A stretch of DNA of 64,000 bases from Senegalia massiliensis (GCF_009911265.1 NZ_QXXA01000003.1:1-64000), one strand, 5' to 3'; positions 1-9,100 are shown, counted from the first letter of the stretch. Notes: generated by a model from the sequence alone, not told the origin. Translations and numbers: made by a program.

Positions 1-731
1 CCCCAATGTATAAAAACCACTACTTTATCTGATACATTTTTAGCCTTTTTGATATCTTCTTGCATTTTATCCTCATCAATTAAATTAACCATATTATCTA
101 ACTCGTTAGAGTTTAATCTACTATCATTTCCATTTAATCCATAAGTATATGATAAAAATGATAATGTAATATCATTCTTTTCTTTTAATATAAATGCTCT
201 ATACTCTTCTTCACTAGTACCTATATAATCTATCCCATTATTTTCTATGTTTTTTATAGTATTTACTATTCCTATTTTACCAGTATCTAAAGAATGATTA
301 TTTGCAGTTGTTAATATATCAATCCCCGAATATTTTAAAGCATCTACAGTAGAATCTGGACTATTAAATGAGGGATAACTAGATATAGGCATTTCACTTC
401 CTGCAGTAGTAGTTTCAAAATTGGATATTGCTATATCTGAATTTTCTAAGTGGGGTTTTACATTTTCAAATACTCTTTTAAAATCATATTCTTTTGTATT
501 ATTATTATATGCAGATTTAAGTTGAGCACCATGAAACATAATATCACCTGTAGCAGATAGTGAAAGTTCACTATATTTTTCTATTTCTTCTTCTACTATA
601 TTATTTTCATCTTGTTCTTGATTCTTACTTTCATTCTGTTCTAACTTTTCACTATTATCTAAGTCTGAACAACTAACAGTTATTGTAACAGTAAAGATAA
701 TTATAAACAAAGTTAATAAAACTTTTTTCAA
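1..731 (-). CDS. CapA-family lipoprotein (poly-gamma-glutamate capsule type), C-terminus outside window
   Basis: This is a partial gene whose first 243 codons lie in the window. The start is a TTG at 731, chosen because GGAAAG lies just upstream and a signal peptide follows directly. The hydrophobic leader ends in a lipobox-like TVSC with Cys near residue 21, so a membrane-anchored lipoprotein is expected. After an acidic Glu/Asn/Gln-rich linker come the CapA metallophosphatase-like motifs TGDIMFHG, SNFETT and ANNHSLD. CapA-family proteins belong to the calcineurin-like fold and in Bacillus take part in poly-gamma-glutamate synthesis or export; in Clostridia many are orphan surface proteins, and no capB/capC is visible here. 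It follows the phosphatase gene by 15 bases and is probably cotranscribed with it. Confidence 0.85.
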   Translation of the reverse strand, partial: MKKVLLTLFIIIFTVTITVSCSDLDNSEKLEQNESKNQEQDENNIVEEEIEKYSELSLSATGDIMFHGAQLKSAYNNNTKEYDFKRVFENVKPHLENSDIAISNFETTTAGSEMPISSYPSFNSPDSTVDALKYSGIDILTTANNHSLDTGKIGIVNTIKNIENNGIDYIGTSEEEYRAFILKEKNDITLSFLSYTYGLNGNDSRLNSNELDNMVNLIDEDKMQEDIKKAKNVSDKVVVFIHW

Positions 732-746
732 ATATATCACTTTCCT

Positions 747-2450
747 TTATCTTTTAGTAAAGTCCATAATGTACATGGTAATATCATCTTCCATATGAGC
801 TTCTCCCCTAAATTCAGTTAAATCATCACATATTTTTTTCAAAAGCCCCTTAGAATTGAGATAATATTTATCTTTAATTAAAACTTTAAGCCTTGAAAGA
901 CCATATTGTTCATTAGTATTATTAGTTTCTTCTATTACACCATCAGTGAAAAATAAAATTCTATCTTCTAGTCCTAATTTTATTGTTTCATTATGGTAAT
1001 CAGGTACGAAAATACTTCCTAATTTACAGATTGGAAATCCATCTTTAAGTTCTAACAACTGTATTTTTCCATCATTTTTAATATGAATAGGATTACAATT
1101 AAGTCCTGCTGAAGAATATGTAAACTCACTTGTCTCTATATTTAAAACTCCATATAACATAACCATGTGAGTTTCTTCTGGAAAGTCTGATTCATTAAAT
1201 ACTTCATAAAAATCCTTTAACACTTCTTTAGGATTCAAATAAAACTCCTTATCTTCCTCACCTTCAGCATCAAAAGGTGTTAATACTCTATCTGCAAATA
1301 TAGTAAGCATTGCAGAAGATACACCATGTCCTGATACATCTATTAAAAACATACCTAAATTTTTTTCATCTATTTTAAAATACTTATATGAATCACCACT
1401 TAACTTACCCCAAGGAATATATTCAGAATAAAATTTAACACCTAAATGATTCTCATATTTTTTAGGAACTAATGCCATTTGTATTTGTTTTGCAGCATCC
1501 AATTCTTTTAACATCTTATTATTCATATTTTTAAGCTTATAATTTGCTATAGCCATTTCCTTTGTTTTCTGCTTTGCAATATCTTCAAGTCTAATTACAT
1601 GATTGTTAAGTTGTTCTCTCATTTCAGAAGCTTTCCTATATGGATCTTTAATATTTTCAATAAACAAAACTCTAAATATAAGGAAATAAGAAATAACTTT
1701 AAATACATGTCCTAATAAATTTATACTATCATGTACATTTATATACATAGTAAATGTTATTTCAGATGCTATTGCTATAGTTATAGCTATTAACATATGT
1801 TTAGTTAATATGCTATTTTTTTCTTTACTAGTTTTATAAATCAAATACATACTTACAACTAAAAGTAAAACCACAATATATTCTAAGACTATTTTTGTAC
1901 TAGTAAGTCCTGTCTTTTCATCAAAAAAAGTAGGAATTATACTTGAATTGTATATAACTAGATAACCTAGTACAATTGTAAAAATAGTACTTAATAAAAT
2001 AAAGTATCTTTTATTTATTTTAGATATAGTTTCTTTCTCAAAAATATTTGCAAATAATAAACCTAATGCCATTATAATTCTTGCAAATATCCAGAATGCT
2101 GTAGCTTTTTGTGATAAATTTTCAGTTAAAAACATAGGCATACCATTATAGGATAAGAAATGCATTATATCTAAAAGACCTACTATATAGAAAGTATTAG
2201 CAAATATAACATTTCTTATGCTATTAGTGAAATCATAAATATTATATAATGCTAAAAATATAGAAAATGATACTAACACACTTAATATTTCAAATATTGT
2301 ATGTAAAACTAAAAATAGTTGTTGATCTAAAAAAACATTAAATAAACTACTAAATCTCACAAACATTATAATAATCATGCATAATATTGCAATAATTATA
2401 GTGTGAAATTTAGTGCTACTTGTATCTATATTTAATTTCTTTGCGAACAT
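747..2450 (-). CDS. Membrane-bound SpoIIE-type serine phosphatase with MASE3-like sensor
   Basis: 567 residues. Residues about 15-265 hold seven or eight hydrophobic helices of the MASE3 type, a membrane sensor of unknown ligand. Residues about 275-325 form a coiled coil, and about 330-565 a PP2C/SpoIIE phosphatase domain. Metal-binding motifs are visible: SGDSYKYF, IDVSGHGVSSAM with Asp near 371, FFTDGVIE, and a final EDDIT. Such enzymes dephosphorylate anti-sigma antagonists in partner-switching pathways, but no anti-sigma pair lies nearby, so the target is unknown. It is divergent from a second SpoIIE-type phosphatase at 2643. The sensor resembles that of the GGDEF protein at 12001-13314, so two output types share one sensor family. 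Confidence 0.88.
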   Translation of the reverse strand: MFAKKLNIDTSSTKFHTIIIAILCMIIIMFVRFSSLFNVFLDQQLFLVLHTIFEILSVLVSFSIFLALYNIYDFTNSIRNVIFANTFYIVGLLDIMHFLSYNGMPMFLTENLSQKATAFWIFARIIMALGLLFANIFEKETISKINKRYFILLSTIFTIVLGYLVIYNSSIIPTFFDEKTGLTSTKIVLEYIVVLLLVVSMYLIYKTSKEKNSILTKHMLIAITIAIASEITFTMYINVHDSINLLGHVFKVISYFLIFRVLFIENIKDPYRKASEMREQLNNHVIRLEDIAKQKTKEMAIANYKLKNMNNKMLKELDAAKQIQMALVPKKYENHLGVKFYSEYIPWGKLSGDSYKYFKIDEKNLGMFLIDVSGHGVSSAMLTIFADRVLTPFDAEGEEDKEFYLNPKEVLKDFYEVFNESDFPEETHMVMLYGVLNIETSEFTYSSAGLNCNPIHIKNDGKIQLLELKDGFPICKLGSIFVPDYHNETIKLGLEDRILFFTDGVIEETNNTNEQYGLSRLKVLIKDKYYLNSKGLLKKICDDLTEFRGEAHMEDDITMYIMDFTKR

Positions 2451-2564
2451 TTACTGCCTCCCCAAATCTCAAAATTATATACCCCCACTAATACTACATT
2501 TATTATATCAGAAAAAAATACAGAACAACAGTTTTTTAAAATTAAATTTTATACTTAATAAACT

Positions 2565-2578
2565 TTATCAATTGATAA
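2565..2578. promoter_or_regulatory. 14-bp perfect palindrome in the divergent phosphatase promoter region
   Basis: The sequence TTATCAATTGATAA is a perfect palindrome between the two divergent SpoIIE-type phosphatase genes and could be an operator. No regulator is assigned. In DNA this AT-rich such a palindrome can arise by chance. Confidence 0.3.
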
Positions 2579-2642
2579 TTTAATGTTATAATTAATAATT
2601 AATGGCTATTTAATTGCAATATTATAACATAGGGGGAATGTT

Positions 2643-3788
2643 ATGAGAAATGATGTAATTATTATAGAAAATAAAGAAGACAATATTAATATTATTGAAA
2701 ATTTAATTTATGAAGAACTGGGAAGAAAAAGTACTTCTGTACATTTAGGTGTAACTGTTGAGAAAATATTATATATTGTAAAAAATAATTATATTGACTT
2801 AATAATTTTAAACTTAGATTCAACTTTAAAAGATATATTTAAAATCTTGGATAAAATAAATTATTTAATCAATAAACGCGAATTTAATATTCCAATAATT
2901 GTCTATTCTAATTCATTTAATAAAGATACTGTTGAGAAATTATTTGAATTAGGTGCAATAGATTATTTCATTGACCCATTATCTTCAGATGAAAAATTGT
3001 CAGTTCTTTCTTTTAAAATAAAAAATGCATTAAAAAATTATAAATATAATAAATATCAGCTGAAAATTAATGCTGAAAATAAAAAGCAATTGAGATTAGG
3101 TACTATACTTCAAAAATCTTTAATGTTTAAATATAAAGAACTTCAAAATATAAAAATTTCAGGAAGATATATACCTTCAACTGGTTTAGGTGGAGATTGC
3201 TATGATTCAATAGAAACAAACGGTAAAACATGGTTTATGATAGCTGATGTTATGGGACATGGAGCAAGTGCTGCCATGGTTTCATTTATGGTAAAAGCAC
3301 TTTTTAATCAATTAGCAACTATGTATAAAACTCCTAAAAAGTTATTAGAAGAAATAAATACTACTTATTATAAAATGTTTGAAAATAAAAGCGATATTAT
3401 CTTTTCTATATTCATAGGTACAATTTATAAAAATAAATTAACCTATTCTTCTGCTGGTCACCCTTATCCCATCTTTTATGATCATGAAACTAAAAATACT
3501 CAATTTCTATCCAATAATAATATATTAATAGGTATCACCCCAAATTCAAATTTTTCTCAAAAAACAAGAATTATAAATGAAGGAGATATTATATTTTTAT
3601 ATACTGACGGTTTATATGAACAAATTCCTGATATGCGTGATATAAATTTAATAAATATGTATATTAAAACTAATAAAGATATTCTCATAAAAAACCAAGA
3701 ATTATTTATGGATAATATAATAAAGCAATTCAATGATACTGAACAATTTGAAGATGATGTAGCTATTTTAACAGTAAAAAAGAAGTAA
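2643..3788 (+). CDS. Receiver-like domain fused to SpoIIE-type phosphatase
   Basis: 381 residues. Residues 1-130 have the fold pattern of a response-regulator receiver, followed by a helical linker (about 130-165) and a PP2C/SpoIIE phosphatase domain (about 165-380) with GGDCYDSI, IADVMGHGASAAMV, LYTDGLYE and EDDVAIL. The receiver is degenerate. The usual phosphoacceptor Asp in the DLIILD pattern is Asn57 (IILNLD), and the N-terminal acidic pair is ENKED. It therefore probably does not take phosphate in the classical way and may act as a constitutive or protein-binding module. ATG start with a GGGGGA site a few bases upstream. No histidine kinase is adjacent. Confidence 0.87.
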   Translation: MRNDVIIIENKEDNINIIENLIYEELGRKSTSVHLGVTVEKILYIVKNNYIDLIILNLDSTLKDIFKILDKINYLINKREFNIPIIVYSNSFNKDTVEKLFELGAIDYFIDPLSSDEKLSVLSFKIKNALKNYKYNKYQLKINAENKKQLRLGTILQKSLMFKYKELQNIKISGRYIPSTGLGGDCYDSIETNGKTWFMIADVMGHGASAAMVSFMVKALFNQLATMYKTPKKLLEEINTTYYKMFENKSDIIFSIFIGTIYKNKLTYSSAGHPYPIFYDHETKNTQFLSNNNILIGITPNSNFSQKTRIINEGDIIFLYTDGLYEQIPDMRDINLINMYIKTNKDILIKNQELFMDNIIKQFNDTEQFEDDVAILTVKKK

Positions 3789-3810
3789 GGATTCCTTACT
3801 TCTTTTTTAC
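3774..3810. terminator. Bidirectional terminator between phosphatase and rubrerythrin
   Basis: Seventeen-base arms (GTAAAAAAGAAGTAAGG and its complement) surround a 3-base centre. A-tract and T-tract on either side let it serve both convergent genes, and both stop codons lie inside the hairpin. Confidence 0.85.
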
Positions 3811-4358
3811 TTTGTAAATGCTGTAAATTTTTCTCTTTTTGCTCCACATATAGGACATACATCTGGAGCTCCATCTATAGCTGTGAATCCGCACACATCA
3901 CAAATGTGTACATCTTCTATATCATAATCTTCACCTTTATCTACTGATTTTTTTGCTTCTAAATATAATCTTTCATGTACTTTTTCTGCCTCAAGTGCAT
4001 AATGCATTGAAGTTATTGCTGATCTTTCTTTTTGCATCTTAGCAACTTCTAGGTATGCAGGATACATTTGATGAATTTCAAAATGTTCACCATCTGCTGC
4101 CCCTTGTAAGTTTTCAGAAGTAGTCCCTATGCCAAATCCACCCATTGATGCAACTAAATGATCACCATCTACATTTGCAAGTGCAGTAAAGTGGTTAGTA
4201 GCATGTACTTCTTCTGCATAAGATATTGCAATAAATAACCTTGCAACATTTGGGAAACCTTCTTTTTCTGCTTTATCAGCCCATATTCTATATCTCATAT
4301 GTGCTTGAGATTCCCCACCATAAGCAGATCTTAAATTTTCAGCTGTCATTTCATTCAT
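3807..4358 (-). CDS. Rubrerythrin
   Basis: 183 residues from the ATG at 4358, chosen because GGGAGGAG lies just upstream; a longer frame upstream lacks such a site. Residues 1-145 form a ferritin-like diiron domain with the iron ligands in repeated E..H/E..E patterns (GGESQAHMRY, YAEEVHA, ADGEHFEIH). Residues about 148-183 form a rubredoxin-like [Fe(SCys)4] domain with CDVCG and CPICG. Rubrerythrins reduce hydrogen peroxide in anaerobes using NAD(P)H-derived electrons, in the cytoplasm. The gene is monocistronic. It differs from the second rubrerythrin at 25313, which sits next to perR. Confidence 0.95.
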   Translation of the reverse strand: MNEMTAENLRSAYGGESQAHMRYRIWADKAEKEGFPNVARLFIAISYAEEVHATNHFTALANVDGDHLVASMGGFGIGTTSENLQGAADGEHFEIHQMYPAYLEVAKMQKERSAITSMHYALEAEKVHERLYLEAKKSVDKGEDYDIEDVHICDVCGFTAIDGAPDVCPICGAKREKFTAFTK

Positions 4359-4458
4359 AATAAAACTCCTCCCTTTATTGTTAATAATATATCTTGCCAA
4401 TAATCTTATACCCAGAATATCTTTATAAAAACATATATAATATTAAATAGCTTCATAT

Positions 4459-4623
4459 TTATTTGCCTTGGTTTTCTAAAGTATAATCATACATTGTAAT
4501 AGCATAATCTAAAGAAGATATACTACCTGTTATGGAGGTTAAACTTGTTCCATTATTATATAATGATCTTATCCCTCTAGAATCAAAATTCATTCCCACT
4601 AGCTTTGTATCTAATTCTAGAAA
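4459..4623 (-). pseudogene. 54-codon gene remnant in frame after oppB stop
   Basis: Right after the TGA stop of the permease gene, the same frame stays open for 54 codons to a TAA at 4459. It has no start codon with a ribosome site of its own (an internal ATG lacks one). The peptide begins FLELDTKLVG and ends MYDYTLENQGK. It does not look like an OppC permease, and I do not recognise it. The likely explanation is the 3' end of a gene fused here by a deletion that also removed oppC and the substrate-binding protein. Confidence 0.45.
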
Positions 4624-5541
4624 TCAGTTCAACTCACCTCTTAACTTAGGGTTTAGTACATATTTTAGTATTTTAAATATTGCAGTTATTAAAAAGTAAA
4701 GAAGAGCTATCATAATCCCCATTGCCATAACTACTTTGATTTCACCTAATTCATAATTTTTAAACATCACATATGCAAGACCTGGATATGCAAACATATA
4801 CTCTACTAATACAAGAGTAGATATTATAATAGTTGCTATAGCTGAAAATGAATCTAATAAATCCATTATGGCATTTCTAAGTACATGAATATATATTATC
4901 CTCCTATTTGAAGCACCTTTACCTAAAGCAGTTTTAACATAATTTTTTTCAAAATTTTGATCTATTGAAAGTGATGTTATCCTAGCAATATAACTCATAG
5001 GTATAAGAGTTAATGCAAGTATAGGAAGAATCATATGCCTTATTTCACCATGTCCTGCAGCTGGTACTAATTCTATTCCATTTCTATATAATATTACAGC
5101 TAAAAATTGTAATACTAATATCAAAAATACATCTGGCATAGCAAGTACTGTAAGAGTAGACAATGTCTTTAAATTTGAAGAATATCTCTTTTCTCTTTTG
5201 CTATCAAATATTCCTTTAAGAATTCCAAATACTATAGCAAAGAAAAGAGAAAATGAAAGTAAAATTACTGAATTTTTAAAGCTTGATTCTACAAAATTAA
5301 ATATAGATTTATTTGTATTACTAGTTCCAAATGTGCCTGATAAAAGAGTTTCATAATAGTCAAATACATTTTTAATAATTGCTTTAAACTCTATATTTGT
5401 TTCAAAACTTTTTTCTCCTAAAGGAAGTACTATAAAATTATTGGGGGTTAAATTTAATAATGCAAGTATAAGTGTAAGGGTAACAAACCCTATTATTAGA
5501 TTTAAAAGTATGTTTAATATAAGTTTTTTATTTATATTCAA
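4624..5541 (-). CDS. oppB: Oligopeptide/dipeptide ABC transporter permease (OppB/DppB type)
   Basis: 305 residues with about six membrane helices and the binding-protein-dependent permease signature near residues 195-225 (TALGKGASNRRIIYIHVLRN), the EAA loop that contacts the ATPases. The TTG start overlaps the end of the preceding ATPase gene by 14 bases, with GGGGGAG spaced about 6 bases before it. The length is normal for OppB. The system normally needs a second permease (OppC) and a lipoprotein binding subunit; neither is present downstream, where only a gene remnant remains. The import substrate (peptides, nickel or other) cannot be read from the permease alone. oppB itself looks intact. 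Confidence 0.87.
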   Translation of the reverse strand: MNINKKLILNILLNLIIGFVTLTLILALLNLTPNNFIVLPLGEKSFETNIEFKAIIKNVFDYYETLLSGTFGTSNTNKSIFNFVESSFKNSVILLSFSLFFAIVFGILKGIFDSKREKRYSSNLKTLSTLTVLAMPDVFLILVLQFLAVILYRNGIELVPAAGHGEIRHMILPILALTLIPMSYIARITSLSIDQNFEKNYVKTALGKGASNRRIIYIHVLRNAIMDLLDSFSAIATIIISTLVLVEYMFAYPGLAYVMFKNYELGEIKVVMAMGIMIALLYFLITAIFKILKYVLNPKLRGELN

Positions 5542-6547
5542 CTTTCTCTCCCCCTTTTGAATTTTCTATTACTTTTTCCTCTAAAAAACAAGCTGATTTA
5601 TGATTTTCTCCAACTTCTGTAAGTTTTGGCTCTAACTTTTCACATATATCCATCTTATATAGACAACGGGTATGAAATACACATCCAGAAGGCGTATTTA
5701 TAGGGCTTGGTATTTCTCCTTTTAATATTATCCTTTTTTGCTCTATTTTAGGATCAGGATGTGGAAATGCTGATATGAGTGCTTCTGTATATGGATGTTT
5801 TGGAGAGTTATATATATCATCTACCTTTCCTATTTCCATTAATTTTCCTAAATACATAACACCTACAGTATTAGATACATGTCTTACTACATTTAAACCA
5901 TGAGCTATAAATAAATATGTTAAACTATATTCTTTTTGTAAATCTGTAAGTAAGTTCAATATTTTTGACTGAATTGACACATCTAGTGCTGAAACTGGTT
6001 CATCACATAGTATAAATTTTGGTCTTGTAGATATGGCTTTAGCTATACCTATTCTCTGCCTTTGCCCACCACTGAATTCATGGGGAAATTTTTTCATATC
6101 TTTTGATGAAAGCCCTACTATATTAAGTAACCTCTTTACTTCTTTTTCTCTTTCAAATCTAGGTACTATATTATGTATCTTAAGTGGTTCTGTTAGTATA
6201 TCTTCTATTATCATCTTTGGGTCTAATGCCCATGATGCATCTTGAAATATTATTTGTAAATCCTTTCTCATCTTTCGAAATTTAGCTTTAGAATACTTAT
6301 ATATATCTTCACCTTCTACATATACACTACCACTAGTAGGACTTAGCAACCTCAGCATCAAAAGCCCTGTAGTACTTTTGCCGGAGCCACTTTCACCTAC
6401 TAATCCAAATGTTTCCCCTTTATTTATACCAAAAGAAATTCCATCTACTGCTTTTAATGTCTTTTCATTTTTAAATATATTTGAATTATTTACATCAAAA
6501 TATTTCTTTAAATTCTGAACTTCTATTAATTTTTCATTACTCATCAT
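5528..6547 (-). CDS. oppF: Oligopeptide ABC transporter ATP-binding protein (OppF type)
   Basis: 339 residues from the ATG at 6547, preferred over the ATG at 6562 because GAGGAGG lies 6 bases upstream. Walker A is GESGSGKST, the signature motif is FSGGQRQRIG, and Walker B is FILCDEPVSALD. The C-terminal oligopeptide-transporter extension carries the Cys residues (GCVFHTRC, CEKLEP) that bind an Fe-S cluster in some family members. It overlaps oppD by 11 bases and oppB by 14, so the genes are translationally coupled. It should power the permease at 4624 together with OppD. Confidence 0.92.
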   Translation of the reverse strand: MMSNEKLIEVQNLKKYFDVNNSNIFKNEKTLKAVDGISFGINKGETFGLVGESGSGKSTTGLLMLRLLSPTSGSVYVEGEDIYKYSKAKFRKMRKDLQIIFQDASWALDPKMIIEDILTEPLKIHNIVPRFEREKEVKRLLNIVGLSSKDMKKFPHEFSGGQRQRIGIAKAISTRPKFILCDEPVSALDVSIQSKILNLLTDLQKEYSLTYLFIAHGLNVVRHVSNTVGVMYLGKLMEIGKVDDIYNSPKHPYTEALISAFPHPDPKIEQKRIILKGEIPSPINTPSGCVFHTRCLYKMDICEKLEPKLTEVGENHKSACFLEEKVIENSKGGEKVEYK

Positions 6548-7520
6548 TACTGTCCTCCTCATAATGCCAGCATCTTACAAAATGACCCTTTTTATATTCT
6601 ACGAGTTTTGGATTATTATCTATACATTTATCCATACGTCTATTACACCTTGGATAAAAAGCACATCCCTTTTCTTTAATTTCTAAATCTGGTACATTTC
6701 CTTTAATAGTGTACAGTTCTTTTGCAGGATCATTTAATCTTGGTATACATTTCATAAGAGATACTGTGTATGGATGAAGTGGATTTTTATATAATTCATT
6801 TGTATATGAAATTTCTCGTATCTTTCCACTATACATTACCATTATCCTATCAGCTATATTTGTAACTACTCCTAAATCATGTGTTATAAATAATACTGAC
6901 ATATTTAATTCACTTTTTAAATTCTTTATAAGTTCAAGAATTTCAGCTTGTATTGTAACATCAAGTGCTGTAGTAGGTTCATCTGCTATTAAAAGTTTTG
7001 GATTGCAAATAAGCGCCATGGCAATCATTACCCTTTGTCTCATACCACCACTTAGTTCATATGGATATGAATTATATCTTTTTTCAGGTTCTGGTATATC
7101 TACTTTCCTTAAAAGTTCTATAGCCTTTTCCTTTGCATCACTGCCCTTTATATTAGTATGAATTTTTAATACTTCTTTTATTTGATAACCTACCTTTAAC
7201 ATAGGATTTAGCGAAGTCATAGGCTCTTGATATATCATAGATATATCTTTTCCTCTTATATGTCTAAGTTCTTTATTCTTTTTTTGTAACAAATCTTCTT
7301 TTTCAAATATTACTTTGCCATTTACTATTTTACCTGGTGGAATAGGTACTATTCTCATTATAGATTTGGCAGTTACAGATTTTCCACTACCTGATTCACC
7401 TATTAAAGCTACTATCTCTCCCTTTTTTATGTTAAATGATACATCATCTACTGCATGAATAGTTTTATTTTCTAATTTAAAGTATGTTGTAAGATTTTTT
7501 ACTTCAAGTAAATTTTCCAT
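6537..7520 (-). CDS. oppD: Oligopeptide ABC transporter ATP-binding protein (OppD type)
   Basis: 327 residues, first gene of the oppDFB operon. Motifs are GESGSGKSVT (Walker A), LSGGMRQRV (signature) and LLIADEPTTALD (Walker B). The C-terminal oligopeptide-type extension has GCAFYPRC and CIDNNP. ATG start preceded by AAAGGGG. OppD and OppF form the cytoplasmic ATPase pair of a peptide importer. In Firmicutes such importers also take up signalling peptides. That matters here because a possible peptide/regulator pair lies immediately upstream, but the link is inference. Confidence 0.92.
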   Translation of the reverse strand: MENLLEVKNLTTYFKLENKTIHAVDDVSFNIKKGEIVALIGESGSGKSVTAKSIMRIVPIPPGKIVNGKVIFEKEDLLQKKNKELRHIRGKDISMIYQEPMTSLNPMLKVGYQIKEVLKIHTNIKGSDAKEKAIELLRKVDIPEPEKRYNSYPYELSGGMRQRVMIAMALICNPKLLIADEPTTALDVTIQAEILELIKNLKSELNMSVLFITHDLGVVTNIADRIMVMYSGKIREISYTNELYKNPLHPYTVSLMKCIPRLNDPAKELYTIKGNVPDLEIKEKGCAFYPRCNRRMDKCIDNNPKLVEYKKGHFVRCWHYEEDSNDE

Positions 7521-7623
7521 AATATCGCCCCTTTTCCTATACTTCTTATATTCTATAAAAGGTTTAATATTCCTTTTTTATTTAGGTTGTAATATATTCT
7601 TAATATTTATAGTATTGAAACCT

Positions 7624-7791
7624 TTAACCTCTTACTCTACCATTATCATTATTCATAATTTCATATAATTCCAATATATAATGGTTGTTATTATAAATAT
7701 CTGAAATTTTAAATTCTAATCCATTTACTCCTATTCGACCTAATAATATAACTGCACCTATAATTATTGTTAATATAATTTTTTTTAATAT
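7624..7791 (-). CDS. Possible small exported signalling peptide (55 codons, ATA start)
   Basis: A 55-codon frame lies 16 bases after the stop of the HTH-TPR regulator gene. It starts ILKKIILTIIIGAVILLG, a short basic end followed by a hydrophobic core like a signal peptide. A polar tail with NNNHY and NNDNGRVRG follows. The frame is opened by a TGA just upstream, so initiation would have to be at ATA (7791-7789). AAGAGG is spaced 7 bases before it, exactly where a start codon belongs. The position and build match precursor peptides of RRNPP regulators. Doubt: AT-rich DNA readily encodes such runs and ATA is a very rare start. It could be a decayed gene. Confidence 0.4.
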   Translation of the reverse strand: MLKKIILTIIIGAVILLGRIGVNGLEFKISDIYNNNHYILELYEIMNNDNGRVRG

Positions 7792-7807
7792 AGTTCATCC
7801 TCTTAAA

Positions 7808-9100
7808 TTAATATTTATTTTCTATTTCATAAGCTTTTCCAAAAGCTTTTAGTGCCTCTTTTATTTTATTGTTATCCCTATAAATCTTACCAAGCTTTAG
7901 ATATATGTTAATTAATTTATTTTTATGTTCCTTATTATGTTCTAATAACTTTATTGCTTCTTTTATATTTTCTATAGCTCCTTCATAGTCTTTCTTATCT
8001 ACATAATAGTCTATATAGTGATTTAAACCTTTTATTATATGTTTTTGTATATTATTTTCTTTACTAATATTTATTCCTTCTTCTAAACATTCTAATGCTT
8101 TTACTTCTTCTTGGTTTTTCAAGTAATATTTATATAATTCATATAATGTAGTAGATAATTCTTTTAATTTTAATTTTTCTTTTATTTCTTTTGCTTTCAT
8201 TAAATGATTATATGCTTTCTCAAATTCTTCATTTTCTAAATAAATGTGACCTAAATTGTTTTCTATAAATGATGTGAGTTTTTCATCTTCTTTATCAGTA
8301 ATAATTCTTTTTGATTTTTCTAATATTTCTTTTGCTTCTTCGAATTTTCTTTCATCCATAAGTACCGAGGAGTATTTAAGTAAACTATAGCTATATCTTG
8401 TTCTATCTTTAGTTTTTTCATCTATTCTACAAGCTTCTTTAGCATATTTTAGTGCTAATTTATTTTCACCCATTTCATCATAGCAAGCTGAAATATTAAA
8501 TAATATATCACTCTCTATTTTTAAATCAATTATATCTGATTTACTATAAAATAACTGTGCTTGATTATATTTTTGAAGTGCTACTTCATTTAATTCTTTT
8601 TTATAATATATATTTCCTTCTTTTATATACGTTCTTGCAAGTCTATTGTAATCTTCTATTTTACTAAAATAGTAAACGTTTTTATCAAGTATATCCAAAG
8701 CTTTCTTGTAGTCTTCATTTTGAATATAATAATCTGATACCTTTAAATTAGATATACCAATGATATAAAATAGGTTATACTCTTCTGAAAATTCTGTTAT
8801 TTTATTATGTAAATCTTCTATTTCTCCTTTGTCATCTAATTCTATAAATACTTCTAATTCTTTAAGCCATAGATTACAGTAATTTTCAGATTGAGCTTTT
8901 TCTGTTTCTAACAAATACTCTAATGTAGTATCTAATTTTTCAGCTAAGTATTTTAATAACTTCATACTAGGACTTACTTTACCATTTTCCACTTGACTTA
9001 ATTGAGCATTAGTTACAAAATCTCCACCTAACTCTTTTAAATATAATCCTTTTTCCCTTCTAAGCCTTTTTATCTTTTCTCCTACTTTCAATATTTCCAT
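7808..9100 (-). CDS. HTH-TPR transcription regulator (RRNPP-like)
   Basis: 430 residues from the ATG at 9100; a GTG nine bases earlier overlaps the ribosome site and is less likely. Residues about 5-60 form a Cro/C1-type helix-turn-helix (KIKRLRREKGLYLKELGG, then AQLSQVENGKVSPS). Residues about 70-430 are tetratricopeptide repeats (for example YKKALDILDKN, FEKAYNHLMKAKE, YEGAIENIKEAIKLL). This is the layout of RRNPP regulators such as PlcR, Rgg and clostridial homologues, whose TPR domain binds an imported peptide. The small peptide frame just downstream and the opp genes beyond it fit this role, but peptide binding is not shown by the sequence. Confidence 0.85.
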   Translation of the reverse strand: MEILKVGEKIKRLRREKGLYLKELGGDFVTNAQLSQVENGKVSPSMKLLKYLAEKLDTTLEYLLETEKAQSENYCNLWLKELEVFIELDDKGEIEDLHNKITEFSEEYNLFYIIGISNLKVSDYYIQNEDYKKALDILDKNVYYFSKIEDYNRLARTYIKEGNIYYKKELNEVALQKYNQAQLFYSKSDIIDLKIESDILFNISACYDEMGENKLALKYAKEACRIDEKTKDRTRYSYSLLKYSSVLMDERKFEEAKEILEKSKRIITDKEDEKLTSFIENNLGHIYLENEEFEKAYNHLMKAKEIKEKLKLKELSTTLYELYKYYLKNQEEVKALECLEEGINISKENNIQKHIIKGLNHYIDYYVDKKDYEGAIENIKEAIKLLEHNKEHKNKLINIYLKLGKIYRDNNKIKEALKAFGKAYEIENKY

